Assembly (NCBI RefSeq): GCF_043555935.1
Contig: NZ_JBIGIB010000004.1
Span: 1-64,000, forward strand
Direction of reading: 5' to 3'
DNA from: Pelomonas baiyunensis
Lineage (GTDB): Bacteria > Pseudomonadota > Gammaproteobacteria > Burkholderiales > Burkholderiaceae_C
Length of the DNA: 64,000 nt
Program-made: the position numbers and the translations under genes
Shown here: positions 17,537 to 25,431 of the stretch, piece after piece
Numbering within the stretch: the stretch's first letter is position 1
Layout: each line of letters begins with the position of its first letter
Notes under the pieces: model-generated
The model's database searches: none
Seen by the model: only the letters and a program-made list of their open reading frames with translations
Told to the model about the DNA's origin: nothing

Positions 17537-18480
17537 GCGAGCGACTCTTCCAGCGCGTCGATGTACATCTGGGCCACATCGAACCCGGTCTGGTCGGTGA
17601 TCTCCTGGAAGCAGGTCGGGCTGGTGACGTTGATCTCGGTGACGTTCTCGCCGATCACATCCAGGCCCACCAGCAGCAGGCCGCGCGCGGCCAGGATGGG
17701 GCCGAGGTATTCGGCAATCTCGCGGTCCCGCGCGGTGAGCGGGCGGGCCACGCCCTTGCCGCCGGCCGCGAGGTTGCCGCGCACCTCGCCGCCTTGCGGA
17801 ATGCGCGCCAGGCAGTGCGGCACGGGCTTACCGCCGATGATGAGGATGCGCTTGTCGCCCTCGGCAATGGCGGGAATGAAGCGCTGCACCATCACGGTCT
17901 GCGCGCCGTCCTTGTTCAGCGTCTCGATGATGGCGCCGAGGTTCAGGCCGTCGTCCTTCACACGGAAGATGCCCATGCCGCCCATGCCGTCCAGGGGCTT
18001 CAAGATGATGTCGCGGTGCTCGGCGTGGAAGGCGCGGATTTCGGCCGCGCTGCGCGTGACCAGCGTGGGCGAGATGAACTGCGGGAACTCCAGGATCGCT
18101 AGCTTCTCGGGGTGCTCGCGCAAGGCGCTGGGGTTGTTCAGCACGCGGGCGCCTTCGCGCTGGGCCTGGCTCAGCAGGTGGGTGGTGTAGAAGAACTCGG
18201 GGTCGAACGGCGGGTCCTTGCGCATCAGCACCGCGTCCACGTCGGCCAGGGCCACGTCAGCGGTGGCGGTCACGGTGAACCAGTCGGTGGCGTCGCCGGT
18301 GAGCGCGATCTCCACCGCGCCACGCGCCGTCACGCGGCCGCCGCGCAGCCACACCAGCTGCTGCGGCTCGCAGGCCAGGATGCGGTGGCCGCGCTTGGCG
18401 GCCTCGCGCATCATGGCGAAGGTGGAGTCTTTGTAGGTCTTGAACGAGACCAGCGGGTCGGCAACGAAAAGCAGCTTCAT
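17533..18480 (-). CDS. gshB: Glutathione synthase
   Basis: The 315-residue ATP-grasp enzyme joins gamma-glutamylcysteine and glycine. Family hallmarks are the N-terminal MKLLFVADPLVSFKTYKDST, MRKDPPFDPEF, ILKPLDGMGGMGIFRV and the C-terminal VIGENVTEINVTSPT. The ATG at 18480 begins the conserved N-terminus; the frame is open to 18513 but the added residues are not family-like. gshA lies at 29667-30932 on the same strand, about 11 kb away. Confidence 0.95.
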   Translation of the reverse strand: MKLLFVADPLVSFKTYKDSTFAMMREAAKRGHRILACEPQQLVWLRGGRVTARGAVEIALTGDATDWFTVTATADVALADVDAVLMRKDPPFDPEFFYTTHLLSQAQREGARVLNNPSALREHPEKLAILEFPQFISPTLVTRSAAEIRAFHAEHRDIILKPLDGMGGMGIFRVKDDGLNLGAIIETLNKDGAQTVMVQRFIPAIAEGDKRILIIGGKPVPHCLARIPQGGEVRGNLAAGGKGVARPLTARDREIAEYLGPILAARGLLLVGLDVIGENVTEINVTSPTCFQEITDQTGFDVAQMYIDALEESLA

Positions 18481-18532
18481 GATCGGCGGTGCAGGGAGTG
18501 CAGTGCAGGCCAATCAGTGTTGCACAGGGGCT

Positions 18533-19720
18533 TCAGCCCTGCCCGGCCTGAGGGCGGCGAAAGCCCGCCACCGCGGCGGCCACGCCGCCGGCCACCACGC
18601 CCCAGAACGCCGCGCCAATGCCGAACGCGCTGAAGCCCGACAGGCACACCAGGAAGGTGAGGATGGCTGCGTCGCGGTGGCCTTCGTCTTTCAGCGCGGT
18701 ACCCAGCGCGCCGGCAATGGTGCCCAGCAGCGCCAGCCCGGCAATGGCCGCCACCAGCTCCCGCGGAAAGGCCGACAGCGCCACCGCCACCGCGCCACCC
18801 GCCACGCCCACCACCAGATAAAACACGCCGGCCGCCATGCTGGCGGTGTAGCGGCGGGCGGGGTCTTCATGCGCCTCGCGGCCCATGCAGATGGCTGCGG
18901 TGATGGCCGCCAGATTGAGCGCATAGCCGCCGAAGGGCGCCAGCAGCGTGGTGGCCGCGCCCGTCACGGCCACGCTGGCGGACACCGGCGTGCTGTAGCC
19001 GCTGGCCCGCTGCGCGGCCACGCCGGGCAGGTTCTGCGAGGCCATGGTGACGATGAACAGCGGCAGCGCCACGCCCACGGTGGCGTGCCAGCTGAACTGC
19101 GGCGACGTCCACACCGGCACGGCCCACAGGTGCGAGGTGTCCACCCCCGCCAGATGCAAGCGGCCCTGCGCCAGCGCCACGGCCACACCGGCCAGCAGCA
19201 CGCCGGGCACGGCGTAGCGCGGCCACAGGCGGCGGCCGAGCAGGAAGGCCGCGGCCATGGCCAGCACCAGCTCGGGCGCGGTCTTCACGCTGCCCACGGC
19301 GTCCAGCCCGAAGCGGGCCAGCACGCCGGCCAGCAGGGCCGAGGCAATTGCCACGGGGATGCGGTCCATCAAGCGCTCGAACACGCCGCTGGCGCCGGCC
19401 CAGGCCATGAGCAGGCCGCACACGATGAAGGCCCCGATGGCCTCGGGCATGGCCAGCCCCGAGGTGGACGCCAACAGCGCCGCGCCCGGCGTGGACCACG
19501 CCACCAGCACCGGCTGGCGCGTCCACCAGCTCAGCCCAAGGCTCGTGACGCCCATGCCCAGGCCCAGGGCCCACAGCCACGAGGCGGTCTGCGCCGGCGT
19601 GGCGCCCAGGGCCACGGTGGCCTGGAAGATGATGGCGACCGAGCTGGTGTAGCCCACCAGCACCGCCACGAAGCCGGCCACCACGGTGGATGGCGAAAAA
19701 TCTTGCAGCAAACGACGCAT
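18533..19720 (-). CDS. Benzoate/H+ symporter family transporter (BenE-like)
   Basis: The 395-residue protein has about 12 hydrophobic segments and the BenE opening FSPSTVVAGFVAVLVGYTSSVAIIF followed by WTRQPVLVAWSTPGAALLA, the family signature. It probably imports benzoate or a related aromatic acid with protons. No benzoate catabolic genes are in the window, so the substrate is open. Its start is 43 bp from the divergent amidotransferase gene. Confidence 0.88.
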   Translation of the reverse strand: MRRLLQDFSPSTVVAGFVAVLVGYTSSVAIIFQATVALGATPAQTASWLWALGLGMGVTSLGLSWWTRQPVLVAWSTPGAALLASTSGLAMPEAIGAFIVCGLLMAWAGASGVFERLMDRIPVAIASALLAGVLARFGLDAVGSVKTAPELVLAMAAAFLLGRRLWPRYAVPGVLLAGVAVALAQGRLHLAGVDTSHLWAVPVWTSPQFSWHATVGVALPLFIVTMASQNLPGVAAQRASGYSTPVSASVAVTGAATTLLAPFGGYALNLAAITAAICMGREAHEDPARRYTASMAAGVFYLVVGVAGGAVAVALSAFPRELVAAIAGLALLGTIAGALGTALKDEGHRDAAILTFLVCLSGFSAFGIGAAFWGVVAGGVAAAVAGFRRPQAGQG

Positions 19721-19763
19721 GCGGCCAGCATAGCCGCGGGGTTCATGACGACGAGGACGAGGG

Positions 19764-20531
19764 ATGTGCCGTTTCCTGGCGTATTCGGGTGAGGGGATCT
19801 ATCTGGAAGACCTGGTGTGCAAACCGCGCCACTCGCTGGTGCGGCAAAGCCTGCAGGCGGCCGAAGCCAAGGCCGTGACCAACGGCGACGGTTTCGGCAT
19901 CGGCTGGTACGGCGAGCGCGAGGCGCCGGGCGTATACCGCGAGGTGATGCCCGCGTGGAGCGACGACAACCTGCTGTCGCTGTGCGCCAACGTGCGCTCA
20001 CCGCTGTTCATGGCGCATGTGCGGGCAGCCACGGGCGGCGGGGTGTCGCGGCTGAACTGCCACCCGTTCGCGCTGGGGCGGTATCTGTTCATCCACAACG
20101 GTCAGGTGGGCGACTTCGCCCGCGTGCGCCGCCGGCTGGAGGCGCAGCTGCCCGACGAGCTGTTCGACGAGCGCCGCGGCTCCACCGACTCCGAGCTGCT
20201 GTTCCTGCTCATCATGGCCCGCGTGCGGGCCGGCGCCACCGTGGAAGACGCCATCTGCCAGGTGCTGCGCGACACCACCGATGAAATGCAGGAGCGCGGC
20301 GTGGAGGCCCCGCTGCGCTTCTCGGCCGCGCTGGCCGATGGCGAGCAGCTGTGGGCCATTCGCTGGGCCAGCGACTGCAAGCCGCCCAGCCTCTACCTCA
20401 AGCCCCAGCGCGGCGGCTGGGCGATTGCGTCTGAACCGCTGGGCGACGACGCCCAGGCCTGGACGGCCATCGAGCGTGGCCAGCTGGTGCACGTGCGCGG
20501 CACGGCGATTGATCAACGCGAGGTGTGCTGA
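19764..20531 (+). CDS. Class II glutamine amidotransferase (YafJ-like)
   Basis: The 255-residue protein begins MCRFLAYSG, so removal of Met exposes the catalytic Cys2 of Ntn-type glutamine amidotransferases. TNGDGFGIGWYG and HVRAATGG are the glutamine-binding motifs, and HNGQVGDF follows. Only the glutaminase domain is present; no synthetase domain is fused. The acceptor is unknown. GAGGACGAGGG precedes the ATG. The last 19 bp overlap the convergent permease gene. Confidence 0.9.
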   Translation: MCRFLAYSGEGIYLEDLVCKPRHSLVRQSLQAAEAKAVTNGDGFGIGWYGEREAPGVYREVMPAWSDDNLLSLCANVRSPLFMAHVRAATGGGVSRLNCHPFALGRYLFIHNGQVGDFARVRRRLEAQLPDELFDERRGSTDSELLFLLIMARVRAGATVEDAICQVLRDTTDEMQERGVEAPLRFSAALADGEQLWAIRWASDCKPPSLYLKPQRGGWAIASEPLGDDAQAWTAIERGQLVHVRGTAIDQREVC

Positions 20532-21880
20532 CACCAGCGCCCGTGCCCCCACAGCAGGGCCGCGCCCACCGCCAGCACCGCCACGCCCACCACGGCACCC
20601 GCCTTCACGTACACCACGCTGGACCACAACACATACGCACTGCTGGCCGCAAACAGCAGCGGCAGCGCCGGGTACAGCGGCACGCGCACCGGGCGCAGCG
20701 CGTGGGGCTCGCGCCGGCGCAGCACGATGACGGCCAGCGCGCTCAGCGTCATGAAGAACCAGTACACGGGTGAGAGGTAGTCCACCATCGTGGAGAAGCC
20801 GCCTCGCGTGAGGTCGCCGAAGGCCACCAGCAACAGCGCCACGCCGGCCGTGGCCAGCACCGCACCGGTGGGCGTGCCGCGGGCGTGGTTCCAGCGGGCC
20901 AGGTGCCACTCGGCGGCCAGGTCGCGCGCGGCGGCGTAGGTGGTGCGCGGGCCGGCGATCAGCAGCGCGTTCATCACCGACAGCGCGGTCAGCGTCACCA
21001 CGCCCACCATCAGCAGCTCCGCCCCGCGGCCGAAGGCCACGTGCATCAGGTCGGCCGCCGGGGCCTCGCTGGCGGCCAGCCCGGCCACGCCCAGCACGCG
21101 CAGGTAGGCCCAGTTGGCCAGCAGGTACAGGCCCATCACGAGGCCCAGGCCCAGCAACAGCGCGCGCTGGATGCCGCGCTGCGGGTCGCGCAGTTCGGCG
21201 GACAAGGTGGCCGCGTCGCTCCAGCCGCCATAGGCCAGGAACACGAACACCAGCGCCAGGTGCCAGTCCGACCCCGGCGTGGCCGGCGGCGGCGTGACGG
21301 GCGGGTGGCCGGCCAGCACCTGCGCGCCCGCCCCCAGGCCCAGCAACACCAAGCCCAGCAGCACCGCCGCACTCAGCCCCAGCTGCGTGCCCAGTCCCAC
21401 ACGCACCCCCAGCAGGTTCAGCGCCGTGAGCACCACGATGAGCCCGGCCGCCATCAGTGCGCTGGCGTGCGGGCCGAGCCAGGGCGTCAAGTCCACCACC
21501 TGGGCGAGGTAGTCGCCAAACACAAAGCCCAGCAGCGCCATGGAGCCGGTGTGGATGACCGCGAAGCGCGACCACGCGAACAGAAAGCCCAGCCGGTGCC
21601 CATAGGCGCGGCGCAGGAAGTGGTAGTCGCCCCCGGTGTCCGGGAAGGCCGCAGCCAGCTCGGCAAAGCACAGGCCGCCCACGAGGGACAGCACACCGCC
21701 CAGCGCCCAGGCCCACAGCAGTTGTGCCGGGTCGCCCAGCGCCTGCGCGGCCAGCGGCGAGGTTTTGAAGATGCCGGCGCCAATCACCATGCCCACGCAC
21801 AAGGCGCCGGCGTGGCGCACATCCAGCCGGCGTTCAGGGGTGGCGTGGCCGGGGGCGGCGGGCGCGGCAGGAGGCGTCAT
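20513..21880 (-). CDS. APC superfamily amino acid permease
   Basis: The 455-residue protein has about 12 hydrophobic segments and the APC signature in the first helix, ALCVGMVIGAGIFKTSPLA, followed by AELAAAFPDTGGDYHFLRRAYG in helices 2-3. This is typical of the LAT/cationic amino acid branch. Substrate unknown. I chose the ATG at 21880, preceded by GCAGGAGG; upstream codons in the same frame are open to 21955 but lack family features. Confidence 0.87.
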   Translation of the reverse strand: MTPPAAPAAPGHATPERRLDVRHAGALCVGMVIGAGIFKTSPLAAQALGDPAQLLWAWALGGVLSLVGGLCFAELAAAFPDTGGDYHFLRRAYGHRLGFLFAWSRFAVIHTGSMALLGFVFGDYLAQVVDLTPWLGPHASALMAAGLIVVLTALNLLGVRVGLGTQLGLSAAVLLGLVLLGLGAGAQVLAGHPPVTPPPATPGSDWHLALVFVFLAYGGWSDAATLSAELRDPQRGIQRALLLGLGLVMGLYLLANWAYLRVLGVAGLAASEAPAADLMHVAFGRGAELLMVGVVTLTALSVMNALLIAGPRTTYAAARDLAAEWHLARWNHARGTPTGAVLATAGVALLLVAFGDLTRGGFSTMVDYLSPVYWFFMTLSALAVIVLRRREPHALRPVRVPLYPALPLLFAASSAYVLWSSVVYVKAGAVVGVAVLAVGAALLWGHGRWCQHTSR

Positions 21881-22032
21881 GGCGGGCGATGCTAGCGGCG
21901 CTACCCAAAACCCGGGCCGCTGGCTGGCGGCGCGCCACAAGGGCCAGCGCCGCACAAGGGCACCGGCCTGCCGGCCAGCAGCGCCAGGCGCCAGCGGGCA
22001 CCATGGCGGGGTTTTTCGCTTCTTCCTCCGTC

Positions 22033-22668
22033 ATGACCACCCTGATCGACAAGCTCCAGTGGCGCTACGCCACCAAGAAGATGAACCCCGCCCTGCCCCT
22101 GCCGCAGGACAAGCTGGACCGCATCCTGGAAGCCGTGCGCCTGACGGCCACCTCCAGCGGCCTGCAGCCGTACGAAGTGCTCATCGTGCAAGACCCGGCG
22201 CTGCGCCAGCAGATCCGCGAAAACGCCTGGAACCAGGCGCAGGTGACCGACGCCTCGCACCTGCTGGTGTTCGCCGCGTGGGACAACTACACGGCCGAGC
22301 GCATCAACCAGATGTTCGACCTGACGAACGACGTGCGCGGCTTCAAGAACGACGGCTGGGAGGCCTACCGCCAGCAACTGCTGGCCACCTACCCGCAGCG
22401 CAGCGCGGAAGAGAACTTCCAGCACGCCGCCCGCCAGGCCTACATCGGCCTGGGCACGGCCCTGATTGCTGCTGCCGAGGAACAGGTGGACGCCACGCCC
22501 ATGGAAGGCTTCACGCCCGCCAAGGTCGACGAAATCCTGAACCTCAAGGCCCGCGGCCTGCGCTCGGTGCTGCTGCTGCCGCTGGGCTACCGCCAAGCCG
22601 ACGGCGACTGGCTGGTGAACCTGAAAAAGGTACGCCGCCCGACCGAGCAGTTCGTGTCGACGATCTGA
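22033..22668 (+). CDS. NAD(P)H-dependent nitroreductase family oxidoreductase (NfsB-like)
   Basis: The 211-residue flavoprotein starts LIDKLQWRYATKKMNP, the FMN-binding N-terminus of NfsB/YdgI-type nitroreductases, with TATSSGLQPYEVLIV and QAYIGLGTALIAAAEE as further conserved blocks. It probably reduces quinones or nitro compounds with NAD(P)H. The ATG at 22033 is preferred; the open frame before it (from 21889) is not conserved. A strong terminator follows at 22699. Confidence 0.88.
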   Translation: MTTLIDKLQWRYATKKMNPALPLPQDKLDRILEAVRLTATSSGLQPYEVLIVQDPALRQQIRENAWNQAQVTDASHLLVFAAWDNYTAERINQMFDLTNDVRGFKNDGWEAYRQQLLATYPQRSAEENFQHAARQAYIGLGTALIAAAEEQVDATPMEGFTPAKVDEILNLKARGLRSVLLLPLGYRQADGDWLVNLKKVRRPTEQFVSTI

Positions 22669-22698
22669 GCGCCGCGTACGACGCGCCATGAGAACAGG

Positions 22699-22726
22699 AA
22701 ACGGCCCCGAGGGGCCGTTCTTTTTT
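22699..22726 (+). terminator. Intrinsic terminator after the nitroreductase gene
   Basis: A G+C-rich stem AACGGCCCC/GGGGCCGTT is followed directly by a T-run. The stem is almost the same as that of the kup terminator at 25374-25398. Confidence 0.85.
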
Positions 22727-22923
22727 GTTGGGCAAGCGGGGCGGCGGGATGCGGCGTGGTCTGGGGTTGGCAAGACCACAGGCTGAAGCCGCTCGACGTT
22801 GATGGATGTGCCGCTGGAGGCGATCGACGCGTTGGAGAGTTCCGTGCAACTTGAAGTGGCGCTGCGGAAGCGGAAGGTCAACGGCCAAGGCAAGCGGCGC
22901 CGGAGAGCGAAGCGCGGAGGGTA
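22727..22923. other. Gene-poor stretch on the distal side of the cassette
   Basis: About 200 bp with no convincing gene. A short plus-strand frame 22802-22933 (43 codons, basic C-terminus rich in Arg/Lys) ends inside the attC hairpin, but it has no visible ribosome site. GTTGACC read on the minus strand at 22877-22883 is one base off the GTTRRRY core and could be the decayed outer end of the attC site. Confidence 0.4.
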
Positions 22924-22993
22924 CCAACACTAGCCAAAAAAATTGGCAAAGCCATGGCCAGTGTTGGCGTCCGCGTTGAACCGCCAGTTAGGT
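22921..22993 (-). repeat. attC-like integron recombination site (first half clear, second half decayed)
   Basis: On the minus strand ACCTAAC (22993-22987) fits the R'' core RYYYAAC, and the stop codon TAA of the upstream gene lies inside it, as in many gene cassettes. It is followed by GTTCAACGC and GGACGCC, matching the L'' region of known attC sites such as that of aadA1. A 12-bp imperfect stem, GGCCAGTGTTGG at 22956-22967 with CCAACACTAGCC at 22924-22935, forms the central hairpin. Beyond it, pairing with the first half weakens and no perfect R' core is found. Confidence 0.6.
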
Positions 22994-24193
22994 TACTTGC
23001 GCCGATTTTCGGTGCGACAAGCTAACCAATACCCAACGTATAAGCTCATCGCCGGACGTTGATTGGGTTTCCACAAGCATTCTCAACTTTGCCGAATAAA
23101 ACTCGCCAATTGCAGGGTTAAGAACTTCAATGACAGCATCGTCAGCAACTTTGCCGGAATATGATTTCTCGTCATCTGCGGACTGAATTTCGTATCGAAG
23201 TGCGCGAGAGTTGAAGCCAACCAGTTTACCGTTTACAACGACCTCGTCAGCCATTTCGATATCGATTTTATCGACGATTGTGTATGCCTTTCTAACTTGC
23301 TCCTTCGTGAGCGAGAAAGTGCCGCCTCGGCCTTGCTGCACTGCCCCCCATTTGAGCTCAAGGCCAGAATCGATGTCGGACAATTCCTTTAGCAAGCGGC
23401 GGTATTTTGAAGCCACCCGCCCCTTCAGTGAGTGCAGTTTTTTGCCGAGCAAATCTTCTGAGTCTGCGGCCAGTATTACATTGCCGAACTCAGATATTGC
23501 GGCAGCAATCAAGGACTGATCAAGTAAATCGCTAAACTGAGAGGCCCTGAATTGAACGCCAAAAGACCCCTCAAATACATGGGCAACATTTATTTTTGTT
23601 TTTTCAAGTATTTCAGCGGAAATGGGGCCTCTGACAGAGGGCTGCCCAGTAGAAGACTGCCCCAGTGCGTCGAGCAATTCTTGGGTGCTAGTTAAGATTC
23701 CACCGAGTTTTCGGGATGCAATTTCGTGCTGGGCCGGCTCGGCTGGAAATATTCTGTAGTTGAATGTTTCCCGTCGAGAGGCTTGTGCCACGACACTTGG
23801 ATCAATGATCGCAGAGCGACTGCTAGGCTCACTTTGGATATTGATCAGGTAGCATTCGTCCGGCAAATCATCTTCTGATATTTGTTCGGGGAGTGCGTAT
23901 GAGAATTCAGCGCGCTCATTCACAAATGTTTTGACGAAGAACACGAAGCCACCTTCAGGCTCAAGTAGAGCTTGGCGAAGTGGCGTTGCGCCAGCAAGTA
24001 TGGCTGATAAACGGAGGGAGCTAATTGGGAGATAGATCCAATGAAACTCATCCGCATCATCGTATGTGGAAATGCCGAAATATATTTGCCCCGTGCTGTT
24101 GATGCACGTGAATATCCGCGGGAAGTCGTAGTATTCGATAACCCGCTGCAGTTCTAGCTTGCCGAGCGGCGTGTTGATCGGAAGCTCAGTCAT
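22988..24193 (-). CDS. Uncharacterised protein, probably DUF6575 family, on an integron-like cassette
   Basis: The 401-residue protein begins MTELPINTPLGKLELQRVIEYYDFPRIF-like (shown here only in part); residues 5-95 (TPLGKLEL, EYYDFPRIF, YLPISSLRL) resemble what I remember as DUF6575, a domain of unknown function. No signal peptide, membrane helix or catalytic motif is visible. Residues 230-330 are helix-rich. G+C is about 50% by eye against about 70% for neighbours, showing recent transfer. The start at 24193 overlaps the 136-residue protein gene by 8 bp, so the two are translationally coupled. The stop codon lies within the attC-like core. Confidence 0.75.
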   Translation of the reverse strand: MTELPINTPLGKLELQRVIEYYDFPRIFTCINSTGQIYFGISTYDDADEFHWIYLPISSLRLSAILAGATPLRQALLEPEGGFVFFVKTFVNERAEFSYALPEQISEDDLPDECYLINIQSEPSSRSAIIDPSVVAQASRRETFNYRIFPAEPAQHEIASRKLGGILTSTQELLDALGQSSTGQPSVRGPISAEILEKTKINVAHVFEGSFGVQFRASQFSDLLDQSLIAAAISEFGNVILAADSEDLLGKKLHSLKGRVASKYRRLLKELSDIDSGLELKWGAVQQGRGGTFSLTKEQVRKAYTIVDKIDIEMADEVVVNGKLVGFNSRALRYEIQSADDEKSYSGKVADDAVIEVLNPAIGEFYSAKLRMLVETQSTSGDELIRWVLVSLSHRKSAQVT

Positions 24194-24596
24194 TTTTAGC
24201 CTCTGGCGACGCTTCCTCAATTCTCGCAAACAGCGGTGCGAGTGATGCCGGCGGAGTCGTTCTCCACCACGTCTTGTGGCCCTCACAGGTGTGAGAAGGA
24301 GTGTTTGCAATTACCCCGGCTGACCCACTTACTGACGCAACTGCAATGCGCTTTTTGCGAAGCGCCGGTACTCCTGCTCTCATTGTCTGGCAGTCTTCGA
24401 TTGATCGCAATACAGACAAGCCCCTTGCCTTGCACGGGTCGTGATCCCAGTCTCCATCGGGCTTCCTTTCATAGTGCGAGAGGAAGTCGACGTCAGCGGG
24501 GGTGCGCCCGTTGATGAAGCGATACACCGTGCCAGTCAGTTCGACTGCATGTGATGGTGGGCACTGCGCCGGATAATGCGTGGGCCAGTTGTACAC
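24186..24596 (-). CDS. Uncharacterised 136-residue protein, first gene of the cassette
   Basis: The gene starts with GTG at 24596, four bases after GGAGG (in AGGGAGG). The protein opens YNWPTHYPAQCPPSHAVELT and contains GTVYRFING, DVDFLSHYERKPDGDW, LRKKRIAVASV and a C-terminal HKTWW motif. It has four cysteines (12, 55, 69, 104) and no membrane helix. I recall similar small hypothetical proteins beside DUF6575 genes, but no function is known to me. It overlaps the next gene by 8 bp. G+C is about 50%. The start lies about 65 bp from the attI-like crossover core. Confidence 0.7.
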   Translation of the reverse strand: MYNWPTHYPAQCPPSHAVELTGTVYRFINGRTPADVDFLSHYERKPDGDWDHDPCKARGLSVLRSIEDCQTMRAGVPALRKKRIAVASVSGSAGVIANTPSHTCEGHKTWWRTTPPASLAPLFARIEEASPEAKND

Positions 24597-24659
24597 AAGT
24601 CCTCCCTATTTTTAGTGCGTGTTAAAAATGTACCGCGCCAATACGTTGATACACGAGAA

Positions 24660-24728
24660 ACCTAACGTATTGCAGGGAGACAGTCGCTGCTGCATAACAT
24701 CGGCGTCGGCCGTATAACAACATTGCCT
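24660..24728 (-). other. attI1-like integron attachment site
   Basis: Read on the minus strand, 24701-24660 contains GATGTTATGCAGCAG, then CTGTCTCCCTG, then the core GTTAGGT (24666-24660). This matches the order and sequence of attI1, which has GATGTTACGCAGCAG, GTCGCCCT and GTTAGGC. A weaker copy of the first motif, GTTGTTATACGG, lies at about 24711-24722, in the place of the second integrase-binding repeat. It points towards the cassette genes. No intI gene follows at 24740-25030. Confidence 0.65.
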
Positions 24729-25034
24729 ACATCGATCTCCAGCCATTGATGCATCGGCGATTTCTCCCATTTTTCTGCCCCGCCCAGGGTACTAAAAAAT
24801 CCGACAAAAGCGGCACGGGTTACAACTGATTTGGCGCGTTAGCCCCCCCCTCCAAGCGGCTTCGGCGGCAAAGCTGTCGCTGACTGCCTCCCACGCCTGC
24901 CCGACAACGGGCATCCGCAGGTACCGCGCAAGGAACGGCACCATCGCGGCAACGCTGCGGCGACCTTGGACCGAATCAAGCGCTTCAGCACGAACGGGCA
25001 GAGCGCCCGCCAAGCCCGCCGCGCACGCGCGCCT
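24729..25034. other. Region where an integron integrase would be expected; no gene seen
   Basis: About 300 bp. The first 100 bp are A+T-richer, with A/T runs, and then G+C rises. I looked in all frames for tyrosine-recombinase motifs and found none. A minus-strand frame at 24792-25013 (73 codons) lacks a start signal and family features. The region may be a scar left by loss of intI, or the attI may have arrived without it. Confidence 0.45.
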
Positions 25035-25265
25035 TCAGGGCAGGCTCAAGTCCATGCCCAGCATCCGCGCGAGCCCGAACGTGAGGGCCAGCAAGGCCAG
25101 CAGCAACACCACGAAAACGGCGCCGTACCGGGCGCCTGTACGCAGCAAAACGCGGCGGTCGGCCTGGAGCTTTTCGCGGTCGTAGTGCCACTTGATGGCG
25201 AAGTACATGCCCGTGACGAAAACCAGACCTTTGAAGGTTGCGAACGCGATGAGAACCCAATCCAC
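25035..25265 (-). CDS. Small hydrophobic membrane protein, function unknown
   Basis: The 76-residue protein has two predicted membrane helices, VLIAFATFKGLVFVTGMYFA and AVFVVLLLALLALTFGLARM, separated by a charged loop (KWHYDREKLQADRR). I chose the GTG at 25265 because the sequence before it is not membrane-like; the frame is open to 25310. Base composition is that of the chromosome. It lies on the same strand as kup but after the kup terminator, so it is probably separately transcribed. No family recognised. Confidence 0.55.
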   Translation of the reverse strand: MDWVLIAFATFKGLVFVTGMYFAIKWHYDREKLQADRRVLLRTGARYGAVFVVLLLALLALTFGLARMLGMDLSLP

Positions 25266-25373
25266 GGGAGCCGCCTGACAGTGACCGAACGGCGGCCATC
25301 TTGACCGCAATCACGCGCGGGCGGCAGTGGACGTTTTGACTCAGGGGGCTCAAGGCACCCACCCGGCGCGCCA

Positions 25374-25398
25374 TAAAAAACGGCCCCGAAGGGCCGTT
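25374..25398 (-). terminator. Intrinsic terminator of kup
   Basis: On the minus strand the stem CGGCCC/GGGCCG with a TTC-type loop is followed by a run of six T residues, 34 bp after the kup stop codon. Confidence 0.85.
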
Positions 25399-25431
25399 GG
25401 CGTTGCAGCGACAGGTCGACCGGCAAGCCGC

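Noticed and set aside
22802..22933. A 43-codon plus-strand frame with a basic C-terminus
   Set aside because: No start signal, and it ends inside the attC hairpin; this length is likely by chance.
24792..25013. A 73-codon minus-strand frame next to the attI-like site, considered as an intI remnant or small gene
   Set aside because: No recombinase motif, no ribosome site and no recognised family.
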